Assembly: GCF_900094805.1 (NCBI RefSeq) | Contig: NZ_FMAT01000001.1 | Coordinates: forward strand, 940,196 to 1,004,195 | From: Arthrobacter sp. NIO-1057 | GTDB taxonomy: Bacteria > Actinomycetota > Actinomycetes > Actinomycetales > Micrococcaceae | Reading direction: 5' to 3' | Length of the DNA stretch: 64,000 nt | Part shown: positions 20,594 to 28,192 of the stretch, piece after piece | Numbering within the stretch: position 1 is the first letter of the stretch | How the letters are laid out: each line of letters starts with the position of its first letter | Position numbers and translations under genes: made by a program | The notes under the pieces: generated by a model | The model's database searches: none | Told to the model about the DNA's origin: nothing | The model's input: the letters and a program-made list of their open reading frames with translations, nothing else

Positions 20594-21520
20594 ATGTTCA
20601 TGCCTGAGCTATTAGAACCCATCCATGAGTTTTCTCGGCAAACCATCGATTTCTCCCGAAGAATTGCCATCATGGCGGTGATCAACCGCACCCCCGATTC
20701 TTTCTACGATGCTGGCTCGACTTTCGGACTCGATGAGGCAGTGAACGCTGCGTTACAAGCCATCGAAGACGGCGCCGACTGGGTTGATATTGGCGGAGTC
20801 CCCTTCTCCCCCGGCCCAGAACTGGCATGGCAGGACGAGGCTGAGCGAATCGTGCCGGTGATCAGAGCGGTCCGCGAACGCAGCAACGCAATTATTTCCG
20901 CAGATACTTTCCAGCCACAGGTGGCACAAGCAGCCATTGAGGCAGGCGCAGATGTCATCAATGACACGACGGGTCTGGCCTACCCTGAATTGGCGGAAGT
21001 GGTTGCCAAAAATAACGTGCATCTGGTGATTACTCATTCTCTGGCAAAGCCCCGAACGATTTATCCACGACCACACTACGAGGACGTCGTTGCGGAAATT
21101 CGACAGTATTTGCAGGACAAGGTTCAAGTGGCTATGGCTGCTGGCATTTCGCCGTCGAAAATCATCGTGGACCCGGGCCATGATCTAAACAAGAACACAC
21201 GACACACACTTGAGATCACTAAAAACTTTCAGGCCTTCGCTGATTTAGGTTTCCCCGCGCTTGCCGCCGTTTCAAATAAAGATTTCATCGGCGAAACCTT
21301 GAATCTGCCCAAGGCTGAACGCACGCTGGGTTCCATGGTGGCTGCCACGATTTGTGCCATGAATGGCGCTCGTATTCTGCGTATGCACAACATCCCCGAG
21401 TCATTGCAAACCGTTCGATTGATGGAAGCCACCCAGGGGTGGCGCGAACCTGCCTACCAGATCCACAATATGGGTGATGTGAATCCTCCTGCTCATCCCG
21501 AGCGAGAACCTAGCAAGTAA
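20594..21520 (+). CDS. folP: Dihydropteroate synthase family protein, FolP2 type
   Basis: The 308-residue protein has the (beta/alpha)8 fold motifs of dihydropteroate synthase but in the FolP2 form: IMAVINRTPDSFYDAG in place of the canonical MGVLNVTPDSFSDGG, and IIVDPGHDLNKN in place of the DPGIGFGK motif. In mycobacteria the FolP2 paralogue lacks dihydropteroate synthase activity, so enzymatic function here is open. The ATG at 20594 has AAGGGAG nine bases upstream; an open frame extends to a TTG at 20573, but that would bury the ribosome binding site. The next gene, a RibD-C reductase, starts 14 bases after its stop, so they form an operon that could act in pterin or folate chemistry. Confidence 0.85.
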   Translation: MFMPELLEPIHEFSRQTIDFSRRIAIMAVINRTPDSFYDAGSTFGLDEAVNAALQAIEDGADWVDIGGVPFSPGPELAWQDEAERIVPVIRAVRERSNAIISADTFQPQVAQAAIEAGADVINDTTGLAYPELAEVVAKNNVHLVITHSLAKPRTIYPRPHYEDVVAEIRQYLQDKVQVAMAAGISPSKIIVDPGHDLNKNTRHTLEITKNFQAFADLGFPALAAVSNKDFIGETLNLPKAERTLGSMVAATICAMNGARILRMHNIPESLQTVRLMEATQGWREPAYQIHNMGDVNPPAHPEREPSK

Positions 21521-21534
21521 AAGGAACGATACCG

Positions 21535-22272
21535 ATGCGCGCACTACTGCCAGAATCAAGTATTGACGTTACCGACGAGCAATTACTGGATCGCTACAAC
21601 AGTGCCCAACGACCGTTTGTACGCTTCAATTTTGTCAGCTCAATCGATGGCAGCGCCCAAGCCGATGGTTTGTCCGCAAAATTAGGTTCCGAGGGAGATC
21701 AGCGAATTTTCGCCCTGCTTCGTCGCCTGGCTGATGTCATCGTCGTTGGTGCCGGCACTGTTCGTGCTGAGGGCTATGAGGGAGACCTGGTTTCAGAACA
21801 AGACCAGCAATGGCGCCTCGCTCATGGACGAACCGCTCATCCTGCTTTGGCATTAATCTCTGCTGGTCTTCATTTGGAACCAACTGCAGAAATCTTCAAA
21901 CAGTCTGCAGTCCCAGTCATGGTCTTTACCACCGTTGATCTTTCTGATGAGAGACGTGATTCCTATGGAAAAAACGTCGAGTTTATTCAAGTTGGGTCGT
22001 TGGAAGAAGGATGCGATCCCAAGGAGATTGTTGAGCAGCTAACCCGTCGTGGTTTGGGTTTCATTCATTGTGAGGGTGGACCGCATATTTTCGGACAGTT
22101 TGCTGCTGCAGGCATGGTGGACTCAGCTTGTCTTAGTTACTCACCTGTTCTCGTAGCTGGCGAGGGAATGCGCATTTCAGCGTATAGCCAGCAGACCTTC
22201 CAACGCTTTACCTTGAATTCGTTGTTGGAGGAAGAGAGTATGCTTTTCTGCGACTATCGGATCAATCAATAA
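21535..22272 (+). CDS. Pyrimidine/dihydrofolate reductase-like protein, RibD C-terminal domain
   Basis: This 245-residue stand-alone RibD-C protein lacks the deaminase domain of bifunctional RibD. Family signs are VRFNFVSSIDGSAQADG at the N-terminus, VIVVGAGTVRAEGY, and CEGGPHIFGQF, the NADPH-binding glycine loop. Mycobacterium tuberculosis Rv2671 is the same type of protein and is known to substitute for dihydrofolate reductase when overexpressed. Directly following a FolP2-type gene with a ribosome binding site of AAAGGAACG, it may act on folate or pterin substrates; a riboflavin role is the alternative. Its last 11 bases overlap the end of the convergent kinase gene. Confidence 0.88.
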   Translation: MRALLPESSIDVTDEQLLDRYNSAQRPFVRFNFVSSIDGSAQADGLSAKLGSEGDQRIFALLRRLADVIVVGAGTVRAEGYEGDLVSEQDQQWRLAHGRTAHPALALISAGLHLEPTAEIFKQSAVPVMVFTTVDLSDERRDSYGKNVEFIQVGSLEEGCDPKEIVEQLTRRGLGFIHCEGGPHIFGQFAAAGMVDSACLSYSPVLVAGEGMRISAYSQQTFQRFTLNSLLEEESMLFCDYRINQ

Positions 22273-23191
22273 GTTCAATTGCTCCCGGGAGCACTCGAAC
22301 ATCAAAGTTGCCCGTCCCCACATATTCGCCGTCTGAGTAACTGTCTTGTTGGGTTTTCACGCGCGCTGCGGACAACTGCTGGCTAACCTTCCAACGGTGA
22401 GAATCTCCACGCAAGATTTTCCCGAGTGATGGCAGCACAGGAAGTACTCTCGTGCCTTTGACCATGCTCAGTTCCACAGTTCCGTCCATAAAGTTGGATT
22501 TCGGAAAGAGTCGAATTCCACCGCCTAAAGTTTGGATATTTGCAATGGTTGCCGCCAAAGCCTGACCTTCAAATGTCAGTGTCTCGGTGGTTACCGTACT
22601 GTAGAAACTTTTCAATTTTGGCAGTGAAAGCAGCAGTCCGACAATATATCTGAGCGCTCCGAGTTGCCTTGGCAATTTGTTAGCGGCGGCATTAATCTTT
22701 GCCTCGGCGCCCCAAGAAACTGCGCCAATGGCGTATTTCGCTGAGTACGCCGAGTCCTCGAAGCGTAATTCCAGTACATCAACCTTCACGGTGTTTCCAC
22801 CATGGCGACAGTAGCTAACGATCCTTTCAAAAGTCTCGGCTCGATTTTGATGTCCCAGCATCCTCCAAAGGTCATTGCCGCTTCCCGCCGGCAGTATTCC
22901 AACTGGAATTCTTGTACCGACGATATATGGAAGAGTCCGGTGGATCAGCCCATCTCCGCCCACAACAACGATTGCCCGACACCCCACTGGTGTTCTCTGG
23001 TGATCCTTCTCAATAGGGTTTGAGGCGTCTATCAATTCGCTGTCCACACCTACCGCAGACAGCGATGAAGCCAAGTCTTGGGCGCGCTGTCGACCGACGC
23101 CGCGTCCGGCCAACGGATGGAAAACAATGCGGACTTTCCCGCCCTGTTCAAAGGTCATCATGAGAATAGAGATTACTGAGGTGGAGCGCAC
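22262..23191 (-). CDS. Diacylglycerol kinase family lipid kinase
   Basis: The protein belongs to the DAGK catalytic-domain family, which phosphorylates diacylglycerol or related lipids. Landmarks are RIVFHPLAGRGVGRQRA, the nucleotide-binding VVGGDGLIHRTLP, and PAGSGNDLWRMLG, and a C-terminal domain contains GGGIRLFPKSNFMDGTVELSMV. The typical GGDGT appears here as GGDGL. The start is uncertain: a GTG at 23191 is open, and two ATG codons at 23161 and 23158 fit the family N-terminus better, but none has a good ribosome binding site. The promoter must lie in the short divergent interval with the J-domain gene. It overlaps the 3' end of the RibD-C gene by 11 bases, tail to tail. Confidence 0.85.
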   Translation of the reverse strand: MRSTSVISILMMTFEQGGKVRIVFHPLAGRGVGRQRAQDLASSLSAVGVDSELIDASNPIEKDHQRTPVGCRAIVVVGGDGLIHRTLPYIVGTRIPVGILPAGSGNDLWRMLGHQNRAETFERIVSYCRHGGNTVKVDVLELRFEDSAYSAKYAIGAVSWGAEAKINAAANKLPRQLGALRYIVGLLLSLPKLKSFYSTVTTETLTFEGQALAATIANIQTLGGGIRLFPKSNFMDGTVELSMVKGTRVLPVLPSLGKILRGDSHRWKVSQQLSAARVKTQQDSYSDGEYVGTGNFDVRVLPGAIELID

Positions 23192-23275
23192 ATCCCAATT
23201 ATTTGTCAGGCTCTATTAGCTAAACTGGAATGCACTGGCACACTGCCTTCACTTCCGAGAGGACCTATCTGGACT

Positions 23276-24175
23276 ATGAGCACACCGAGCCCGTACGAAA
23301 TCCTTGGTGTTTCTTCATCAGCCAGTATGGAAGAGATCAAAATTGCCTATCGCCGAGCTGCTAGGGCAACACATCCTGATCTAGGCGGTAGTGAGGAAAA
23401 ATTTCGGCAAGTTCAGCAGGCCTTCCAGGACCTTAGTGATCTGGCGAATCCCTTAGAACATGACCAGACTTTCCAACGGCCGGGAGACGCGCCACGAGCT
23501 GGCTTCTCGGCCCGCCCATTTGATGAACGACTGCGGAAATCGCCCCAGCAGCCAAAAGCTCAAATGTCCACGGAATACGTCCCGCCATTGTCTGATGCCT
23601 CCTTCACGGCACTGAGCAAGGAGCTCTCTGCACAAAAGATCCATGGAGAACCTCGTAAACGTGGCTTCTTTTCTAACAGGGCACGACTGGTACGTGAAGC
23701 AAACACCATCAATTTGCTCAGTAAGAACGTGCTCAACGTCCTGCCCGCTGCTCGTCTGCTCAACGGACTCGTGTCACCGCATGGAGGCCACTACGACCAT
23801 GTGCTTGTTGCCGGATATCGCATGGCGGTAATCAATACGATGGCGTTGCCAGAGGGCTACTACTCTTTCGACGGCAATGTTTTGCGTCATGGAAACAAGA
23901 TGACTCAACCTCCTGCTTTCTCCATTTCAGCCCTCCAAAGAAGCTACATGCAAATGAATGTCGTTGCATTCACCTTAGTCTTGTCTCCCAATGGCAACCG
24001 ACACGAGCCAGTGATCGACTATCACCGCAATGCCAATCCAACTCTTGAAACGACACCCAACGTCTTGAATGCTGCTGGCCTCGTCAGAGAGCTCAAGTTG
24101 TTCTTAGGCTCCGGTCCTACACCTAATGTTGTCGACCGCATGGCGATTGCTCGTCTACGTGAGGCGATGTACTGA
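23276..24175 (+). CDS. J-domain protein with NERD-like C-terminal region
   Basis: The first 65 residues form a complete J domain (SPYEILGVSSSASMEEIKIA, with H33-P34-D35), which stimulates DnaK ATPase. There is no Gly/Phe-rich or zinc region, so this is a class C J-protein, not DnaJ. After a linker, residues 160-290 contain DHVLVAGYRMAVIN, ALPEGYYSFDGNVLRHGN and a C-terminal VRELKLFLGSG. This arrangement resembles the NERD nuclease-like domain, but the usual D-x-K after the central strand is replaced by N-T-M. The ATG at 23276 follows GAGAGGACC-type sequence. The recruited client or substrate is unknown; co-transcription with the downstream trmL (44-base gap) is possible. Confidence 0.85.
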   Translation: MSTPSPYEILGVSSSASMEEIKIAYRRAARATHPDLGGSEEKFRQVQQAFQDLSDLANPLEHDQTFQRPGDAPRAGFSARPFDERLRKSPQQPKAQMSTEYVPPLSDASFTALSKELSAQKIHGEPRKRGFFSNRARLVREANTINLLSKNVLNVLPAARLLNGLVSPHGGHYDHVLVAGYRMAVINTMALPEGYYSFDGNVLRHGNKMTQPPAFSISALQRSYMQMNVVAFTLVLSPNGNRHEPVIDYHRNANPTLETTPNVLNAAGLVRELKLFLGSGPTPNVVDRMAIARLREAMY

Positions 24176-24219
24176 GTTCAATGGCCAGAAAGCGTCCGAT
24201 CAAGGCTTAAACTAATTAA

Positions 24220-24681
24220 GTGTTTCGTATCGTATTCAACGCCCCAGAGATCCCGGGTAATTCCGGAAACGCCATTCGACTATCGGCCATTACCGGTGCC
24301 GAGCTACATCTGGTCAAACCGCTAGGCTTCAATTTCGAAGATGCGAACCTGCGTCGCGCGGGGTTGGACTATCATGACTTAGCTAACGTCACGGTCCATG
24401 AAAATCTGGATGCCGCCTTTGAAGCGCTGGGCGAGGGCCGAGTCTTTGCCTTTACTTCTGAAGGTAAAAAACTCTACTCGGACCTTAGCTATGAGCCCAG
24501 CGATATCTTCCTGTTCGGTAAAGAGTCAGTCGGACTGAGCCCCGAAGACAAGAAGCATCCACGAGTCACCAACTTGGTACGACTGCCCATGCTCGAAGGA
24601 AGGCGATCATTGAATCTAGCGAATACTGCATCGATCGTTACTTACGAGGCTTGGCGCCAACACGGATTTGCGGGCGCATAA
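24220..24681 (+). CDS. trmL: tRNA (cytidine/uridine-34 2'-O)-methyltransferase TrmL
   Basis: TrmL is a SpoU-type (SPOUT) methyltransferase that methylates the wobble ribose of tRNA-Leu isoacceptors. The 153 residues show the family motifs IVFNAPEIPGNSGNAIRL, FLFGKESVGLS and LEGRRSLNLANTASIVTYE, which builds the knot and S-adenosylmethionine site. It starts at a GTG (24220) with no clear ribosome binding site, so translation may be coupled to the preceding gene or leaderless. The product is a single catalytic domain acting as a dimer. Confidence 0.93.
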   Translation: MFRIVFNAPEIPGNSGNAIRLSAITGAELHLVKPLGFNFEDANLRRAGLDYHDLANVTVHENLDAAFEALGEGRVFAFTSEGKKLYSDLSYEPSDIFLFGKESVGLSPEDKKHPRVTNLVRLPMLEGRRSLNLANTASIVTYEAWRQHGFAGA

Positions 24682-24805
24682 AGTACCAGCATTCAACTGC
24701 CCCGTATACAGCTTTACCTAATCTTTATAAAGTAAGCTCGTTACTGTGCCCGTGTTTCTACGGGTATTGAACTATGCCGACGACCTTTCGGGAGAATCCA
24801 AGACA

Positions 24806-25372
24806 ATGAACGGTAGCCATTCCCAGCACCACGACGAGCCTCAGGACGAAGACCTGGGACTAGATCTGGTGAGCCATGTGGCCAGCAGTTCTCGAGCTGA
24901 ACGAAAAAGCAGACCACGACGCTGGATTTTCGCTGTCGTAGGCGTTGTCATCATCGCCATTCTGGCTTTAGTCATCGTCTCCCTGCTCAATGGCGGAACC
25001 AAGGCATCCAAGGCTTCGAAAGCCAGCGACGCTGTCACAGAAGTCGTTGATCTCAAGAGTGGCGGCCACGCTAGCCTCAGTAGCTCGAAGTCAGAAAACG
25101 CCATAGGCGTAGAACTAACTTCTTTGCCACAGTTGGAAGAATCTGAGCAGTATGTTGCCTGGGCCATCCACGAATCGGGATCCGTGACGGTTATTACCAA
25201 GACCAATGGCGAGGATGCTTCGGCAGGGTACTCACCTGCCGATGACATTATTGCCATTCACATCACCGTCGAAAGTTCAAATACTCCTGCGGCTCCTTCC
25301 GAAGATACAGAAGCTTCGGTAGACCTACCGCTGAACAAGGATTCCAGCGCGGAACCTAGCCAAGGCTCATAG
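24806..25372 (+). CDS. Single-pass membrane protein with RskA-like C-terminal region
   Basis: The 188-residue protein has a polar, histidine-rich N-terminus, one membrane helix (about residues 38-61, IFAVVGVVIIAILALVIVSL), a Ser/Lys-rich spacer, and an extracytoplasmic domain. That domain contains LPQLEESEQYVAWAIHE, GSVTVI and IAIHITVESS, a pattern similar to the C-terminal domain of anti-sigma-K factor RskA. It lacks the cytoplasmic anti-sigma helices and zinc motif, and no ECF sigma factor lies nearby, so sigma regulation is unlikely. The ATG at 24806 follows GGGAG; the frame is open further to 24746. It is followed by a strong bidirectional terminator. Confidence 0.75.
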   Translation: MNGSHSQHHDEPQDEDLGLDLVSHVASSSRAERKSRPRRWIFAVVGVVIIAILALVIVSLLNGGTKASKASKASDAVTEVVDLKSGGHASLSSSKSENAIGVELTSLPQLEESEQYVAWAIHESGSVTVITKTNGEDASAGYSPADDIIAIHITVESSNTPAAPSEDTEASVDLPLNKDSSAEPSQGS

Positions 25373-25395
25373 CTGAACATTCGATTCACAACAAT

Positions 25396-25448
25396 AAAGG
25401 TGCCTGTGACCATAGAGGAAAATTTCCTCTATGGTCACAGGCACCTTT
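25396..25448. terminator. Long bidirectional terminator
   Basis: A near-perfect palindrome with arms of about 25 bases (25396-25421 and 25422-25448) and A/T-rich ends sits between convergent genes (RskA-like and PIG-L), 23 bases from the upstream stop and 21 from the downstream stop. Confidence 0.88.
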
Positions 25449-25469
25449 TGAGTTTCAAGTAAAACGCCG

Positions 25470-26231
25470 TCAGAATCCCGCGATAGTATCGTCAGCATTC
25501 ACCGCAACGAGATGGAACGCTTCAGCCAAACGGTGTTCAGCAAACTGAGCACGTTGCCCGTTAACAGAGCACTGTTGGTGTACGAACCGCTCCATAGCAG
25601 CGACATCAGGATGTTGGGTGAAGTGTGCACGCAAGGCATCAATTTTTTGACCGAAGTAATCCGTGATGTCAACGAAACCGTTTTCGCGTTCCCGTGGCGC
25701 CCCGTAGAGCCATAGCCAAGGCACCTTGTACGCTTCCAGGCCTTCTTCACGAAGAAGTTCCGGGTAAGCGAACGGGTTCTCCACCGCCGGATAAATTGCG
25801 CGCGTTACTGCCTCACCACAAGCTAAGTGATCTGGATGCGAACGTTGAATACGGTCCCAATTTCGTTCTGGATGCATCGCCATCACGATGCTCGGCTTCA
25901 CCTCACGGATCAACCGGACAACTTTTCGAATGACGTCGTGGCTAGGCTCTAGATAACCGTCGCGTTCTCCTAAGAAGTGTACGGTTTTCACACCTACCTT
26001 TAGCGCAGCCTGCTCCTGCTCAGCATGACGTAAAAGGGCGGTTTCTTGTGGGTCCCTATCATCAAAACCACCGGCATCACCATCGGTCATGATGCAATAC
26101 TGCACCTCGATACCAGCGGCCGTAAATGCAGCAATAGTACCGGCAGCGCCGAAGTCCAGATCATCTGGATGCGCGCCAAAAGCGAGGACTCGTTCGGTTT
26201 TTTCACCGAAAAATTCAACTGTGTTGATCAT
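25470..26231 (-). CDS. PIG-L family deacetylase
   Basis: This zinc-dependent N-acetylglucosamine-type deacetylase of 253 residues carries the AHPDDLDFGAAG motif (residues 20-31), in which His21, Asp23 and Asp24 are the metal and catalytic residues, and the downstream HPDHLACGEAV motif with the third zinc histidine. Family members include MshB and Mca of mycothiol metabolism and GlcNAc-PI de-N-acetylases, and I cannot assign the substrate. Its ATG overlaps the stop of etfA by four bases, which is unexpected for a deacetylase and could reflect convenience of expression rather than shared function. Confidence 0.92.
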   Translation of the reverse strand: MINTVEFFGEKTERVLAFGAHPDDLDFGAAGTIAAFTAAGIEVQYCIMTDGDAGGFDDRDPQETALLRHAEQEQAALKVGVKTVHFLGERDGYLEPSHDVIRKVVRLIREVKPSIVMAMHPERNWDRIQRSHPDHLACGEAVTRAIYPAVENPFAYPELLREEGLEAYKVPWLWLYGAPRERENGFVDITDYFGQKIDALRAHFTQHPDVAAMERFVHQQCSVNGQRAQFAEHRLAEAFHLVAVNADDTIAGF

Positions 26232-27172
26232 GCTTGGCGGCGTCGAATCTCTTCTGCAGCCTGCGGAAGAACCTTGGATAAGTCGCCAACAATACCAAAA
26301 TCAGCAATTTCGAAAACGGGAGCGTCAACGTCTTTATTGATGGCCACGATGCACTTACTGGTCTGCATGCCAGCTTTCTGTTGGATCGCCCCCGAGATAC
26401 CTGCAGAGATGAACAACTGTGGTGAAACCGTGACGCCGGTCTGGCCGATCTGGGCGTCATGGGTGATCCACCCAGCATCTGTCGCCGCACGTGATGCACC
26501 AACGGCACCTGCCAGTGCGTCTGCAAGGTCCTCGACTGGGCCGAAGTCCCCGTTAACGCCACGACCGCCGGCAACTACGACGCGCGCTTCGGTCAATTTC
26601 GGTCGATCAGAAACGGCTTTCGCTTCGGTGGCAACGACGCGAACTTGTGCTGCCGTAGCGGACTGAATTTCTAAAGTCTGGACTTCTAGCTGCTGGCCGG
26701 AGCTTTGTGGTTCGTCGTCAATACTGTTCGGTTTCACCGAGACAAATAACGTTCCACCCGTTGACTGCGCCTGAGCGCTGTAGCTACCAGCCAATTCATC
26801 TTTCGTCACGACAAGATCAGTCGCAACATCGATGGCGTCCGTGATCACTGCGCCATCAAGACGTACCGCAATACGAGCAGCGACTTCTCGGTTGAAATTA
26901 TCGTTAGCCACTAAGACTACGTCGGCAGCGCTCTGCTTCACTGAAGCTTCAAGAACTGAAAGTGCGTGATCAACAAATACGTCGCCTTGACTTGGTGCAA
27001 CGAAAAGCTTGCTCAACCCGTAATTAGCGACGACGTTCTGGGCATCCTGCGAAACCTCAGATGCGACAGCCAACGTGGACTGATCAAAACGCGAAGCAAG
27101 GGTGAGCAGTTCTCGTTGTGCCTTGGAAGGAACATCGGAAAGTTCATTGAAAAATACTAGTGCTGAAGGCAT
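26228..27172 (-). CDS. etfA: Electron transfer flavoprotein alpha subunit
   Basis: EtfA forms a heterodimer with EtfB and carries FAD, passing electrons from acyl-CoA and related dehydrogenases to the quinone pool. The 314 residues include an N-terminal alpha/beta domain and the C-terminal FAD domain with ARVVVAGGRGVNGDFG, ASRAATDAGWITHDAQIGQT and the conserved GISGAIQQKAGM and IVAINKDVDAPVFEIADFG. Its ATG follows the etfB stop by 12 bases. In Mycobacterium, fixB and fixA lie near mnmA and the cysteine desulfurase as they do here at a larger distance. Confidence 0.96.
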   Translation of the reverse strand: MPSALVFFNELSDVPSKAQRELLTLASRFDQSTLAVASEVSQDAQNVVANYGLSKLFVAPSQGDVFVDHALSVLEASVKQSAADVVLVANDNFNREVAARIAVRLDGAVITDAIDVATDLVVTKDELAGSYSAQAQSTGGTLFVSVKPNSIDDEPQSSGQQLEVQTLEIQSATAAQVRVVATEAKAVSDRPKLTEARVVVAGGRGVNGDFGPVEDLADALAGAVGASRAATDAGWITHDAQIGQTGVTVSPQLFISAGISGAIQQKAGMQTSKCIVAINKDVDAPVFEIADFGIVGDLSKVLPQAAEEIRRRQA

Positions 27173-27184
27173 GTTTGATATTCC

Positions 27185-28006
27185 TTAGATCAGCTTCTGT
27201 TCGGCCAAGAAATCGACCAGGGCAATTCCAGCCTGGCCGCTGTCGTTTATGACTGTTCCGGCTTCACGGGCTGGTCGCGCAGTTGCGTTGAGGACGGAGG
27301 TTCGGGAGCCTGCAGTGCCGACTTCAGCAGCGCTCAGACTGATGTCTGCCAAGCTGACTTCAGTGATGCTCTTTTTCTTCGCTGCCATGATCGCTTTGAA
27401 GTTCGGGTACCGAGGCTCATTAGCCTGATCTGTCACCGACAAAACTGCTGGCAAAGTTGCTGCCATGCTCAAGGTGCGTTCAGCATGGTCTCGTCGAATG
27501 GTTAGCTCTCGGCTGGCACCATCAAATTCGATCGCCAAAGCGTGAGTCAGCTGGGCAAAATTCAGACGTTCAGCCAGCTGCGCTGGAACAACAGACGTCT
27601 CAGCGTCCGTAGACGACATGCCAGTAACAACAAGATCAACCGCGCCAACATGCTCAATAAGAGCAGCCAGTGCCTTAGAAGTGGCTACTGTGTCTGACCC
27701 CGCCAGAGCATCGTCATTAAGATGGATTCCTGAGCTTGCGCCCATCTGCAAGGCTTTCTTTACTGAATTGCTTGCGCTCTTGCCGCCCATTGTTGCTGCA
27801 ATGACCTCATGCCCAGCCGCGAACCCGCCCTGTGACTCGACAAGGGCAACGGCCGCTTCTACCGCATATTCGTCCAGTTCTGAGAGAACGGATTCCGAAC
27901 GGTCAAGACGCAGAGTGTCAGAATCGATGTGACGATCAAATTGGACATCTGGAACATGTTTTACCAACACCAATATTTTTAGCGGCGCTGTGGTTTCCTC
28001 GGTCAT
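27185..28006 (-). CDS. etfB: Electron transfer flavoprotein beta subunit
   Basis: EtfB binds AMP and pairs with EtfA. The start is the ATG at 28006, with AGGAAGG five bases upstream; an extension to 28069 has no family similarity. The 273 residues begin with KILVLVKHVPDVQFD and contain LDEYAVEAAVAL, TMGGKSASNSVKKALQMGAS and the signature-like LPAVLSVTDQANEPRYPNF near residue 190. It is the first gene of an etfB-etfA-PIG-L unit; its promoter lies between 28007 and the terminator at 28127. Confidence 0.95.
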   Translation of the reverse strand: MTEETTAPLKILVLVKHVPDVQFDRHIDSDTLRLDRSESVLSELDEYAVEAAVALVESQGGFAAGHEVIAATMGGKSASNSVKKALQMGASSGIHLNDDALAGSDTVATSKALAALIEHVGAVDLVVTGMSSTDAETSVVPAQLAERLNFAQLTHALAIEFDGASRELTIRRDHAERTLSMAATLPAVLSVTDQANEPRYPNFKAIMAAKKKSITEVSLADISLSAAEVGTAGSRTSVLNATARPAREAGTVINDSGQAGIALVDFLAEQKLI

Positions 28007-28126
28007 TCGAGCCTTCCTACGAACTTTCATATCCAGCGGCACTTGGGCACTGCCAGACTTTTTATTCACTCTCTATCGTATCGACACATCACGATTCACT
28101 CGTTCTTTATCGCCGAAAGTGCAAGA

Positions 28127-28163
28127 AGTGACGCAGGCTGGTTCATCACCAGCCTGCGTCACT
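28127..28163 (-). terminator. Terminator after the HtrA-type gene
   Basis: Arms 28127-28142 and 28148-28163 give 16 perfect pairs around a five-base loop, 29 bases past the HtrA stop codon and before the etfB promoter region. It lacks a long T run. Confidence 0.78.
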
Positions 28164-28192
28164 CACTTCACTGCGTCATTATGAAGACTTAT

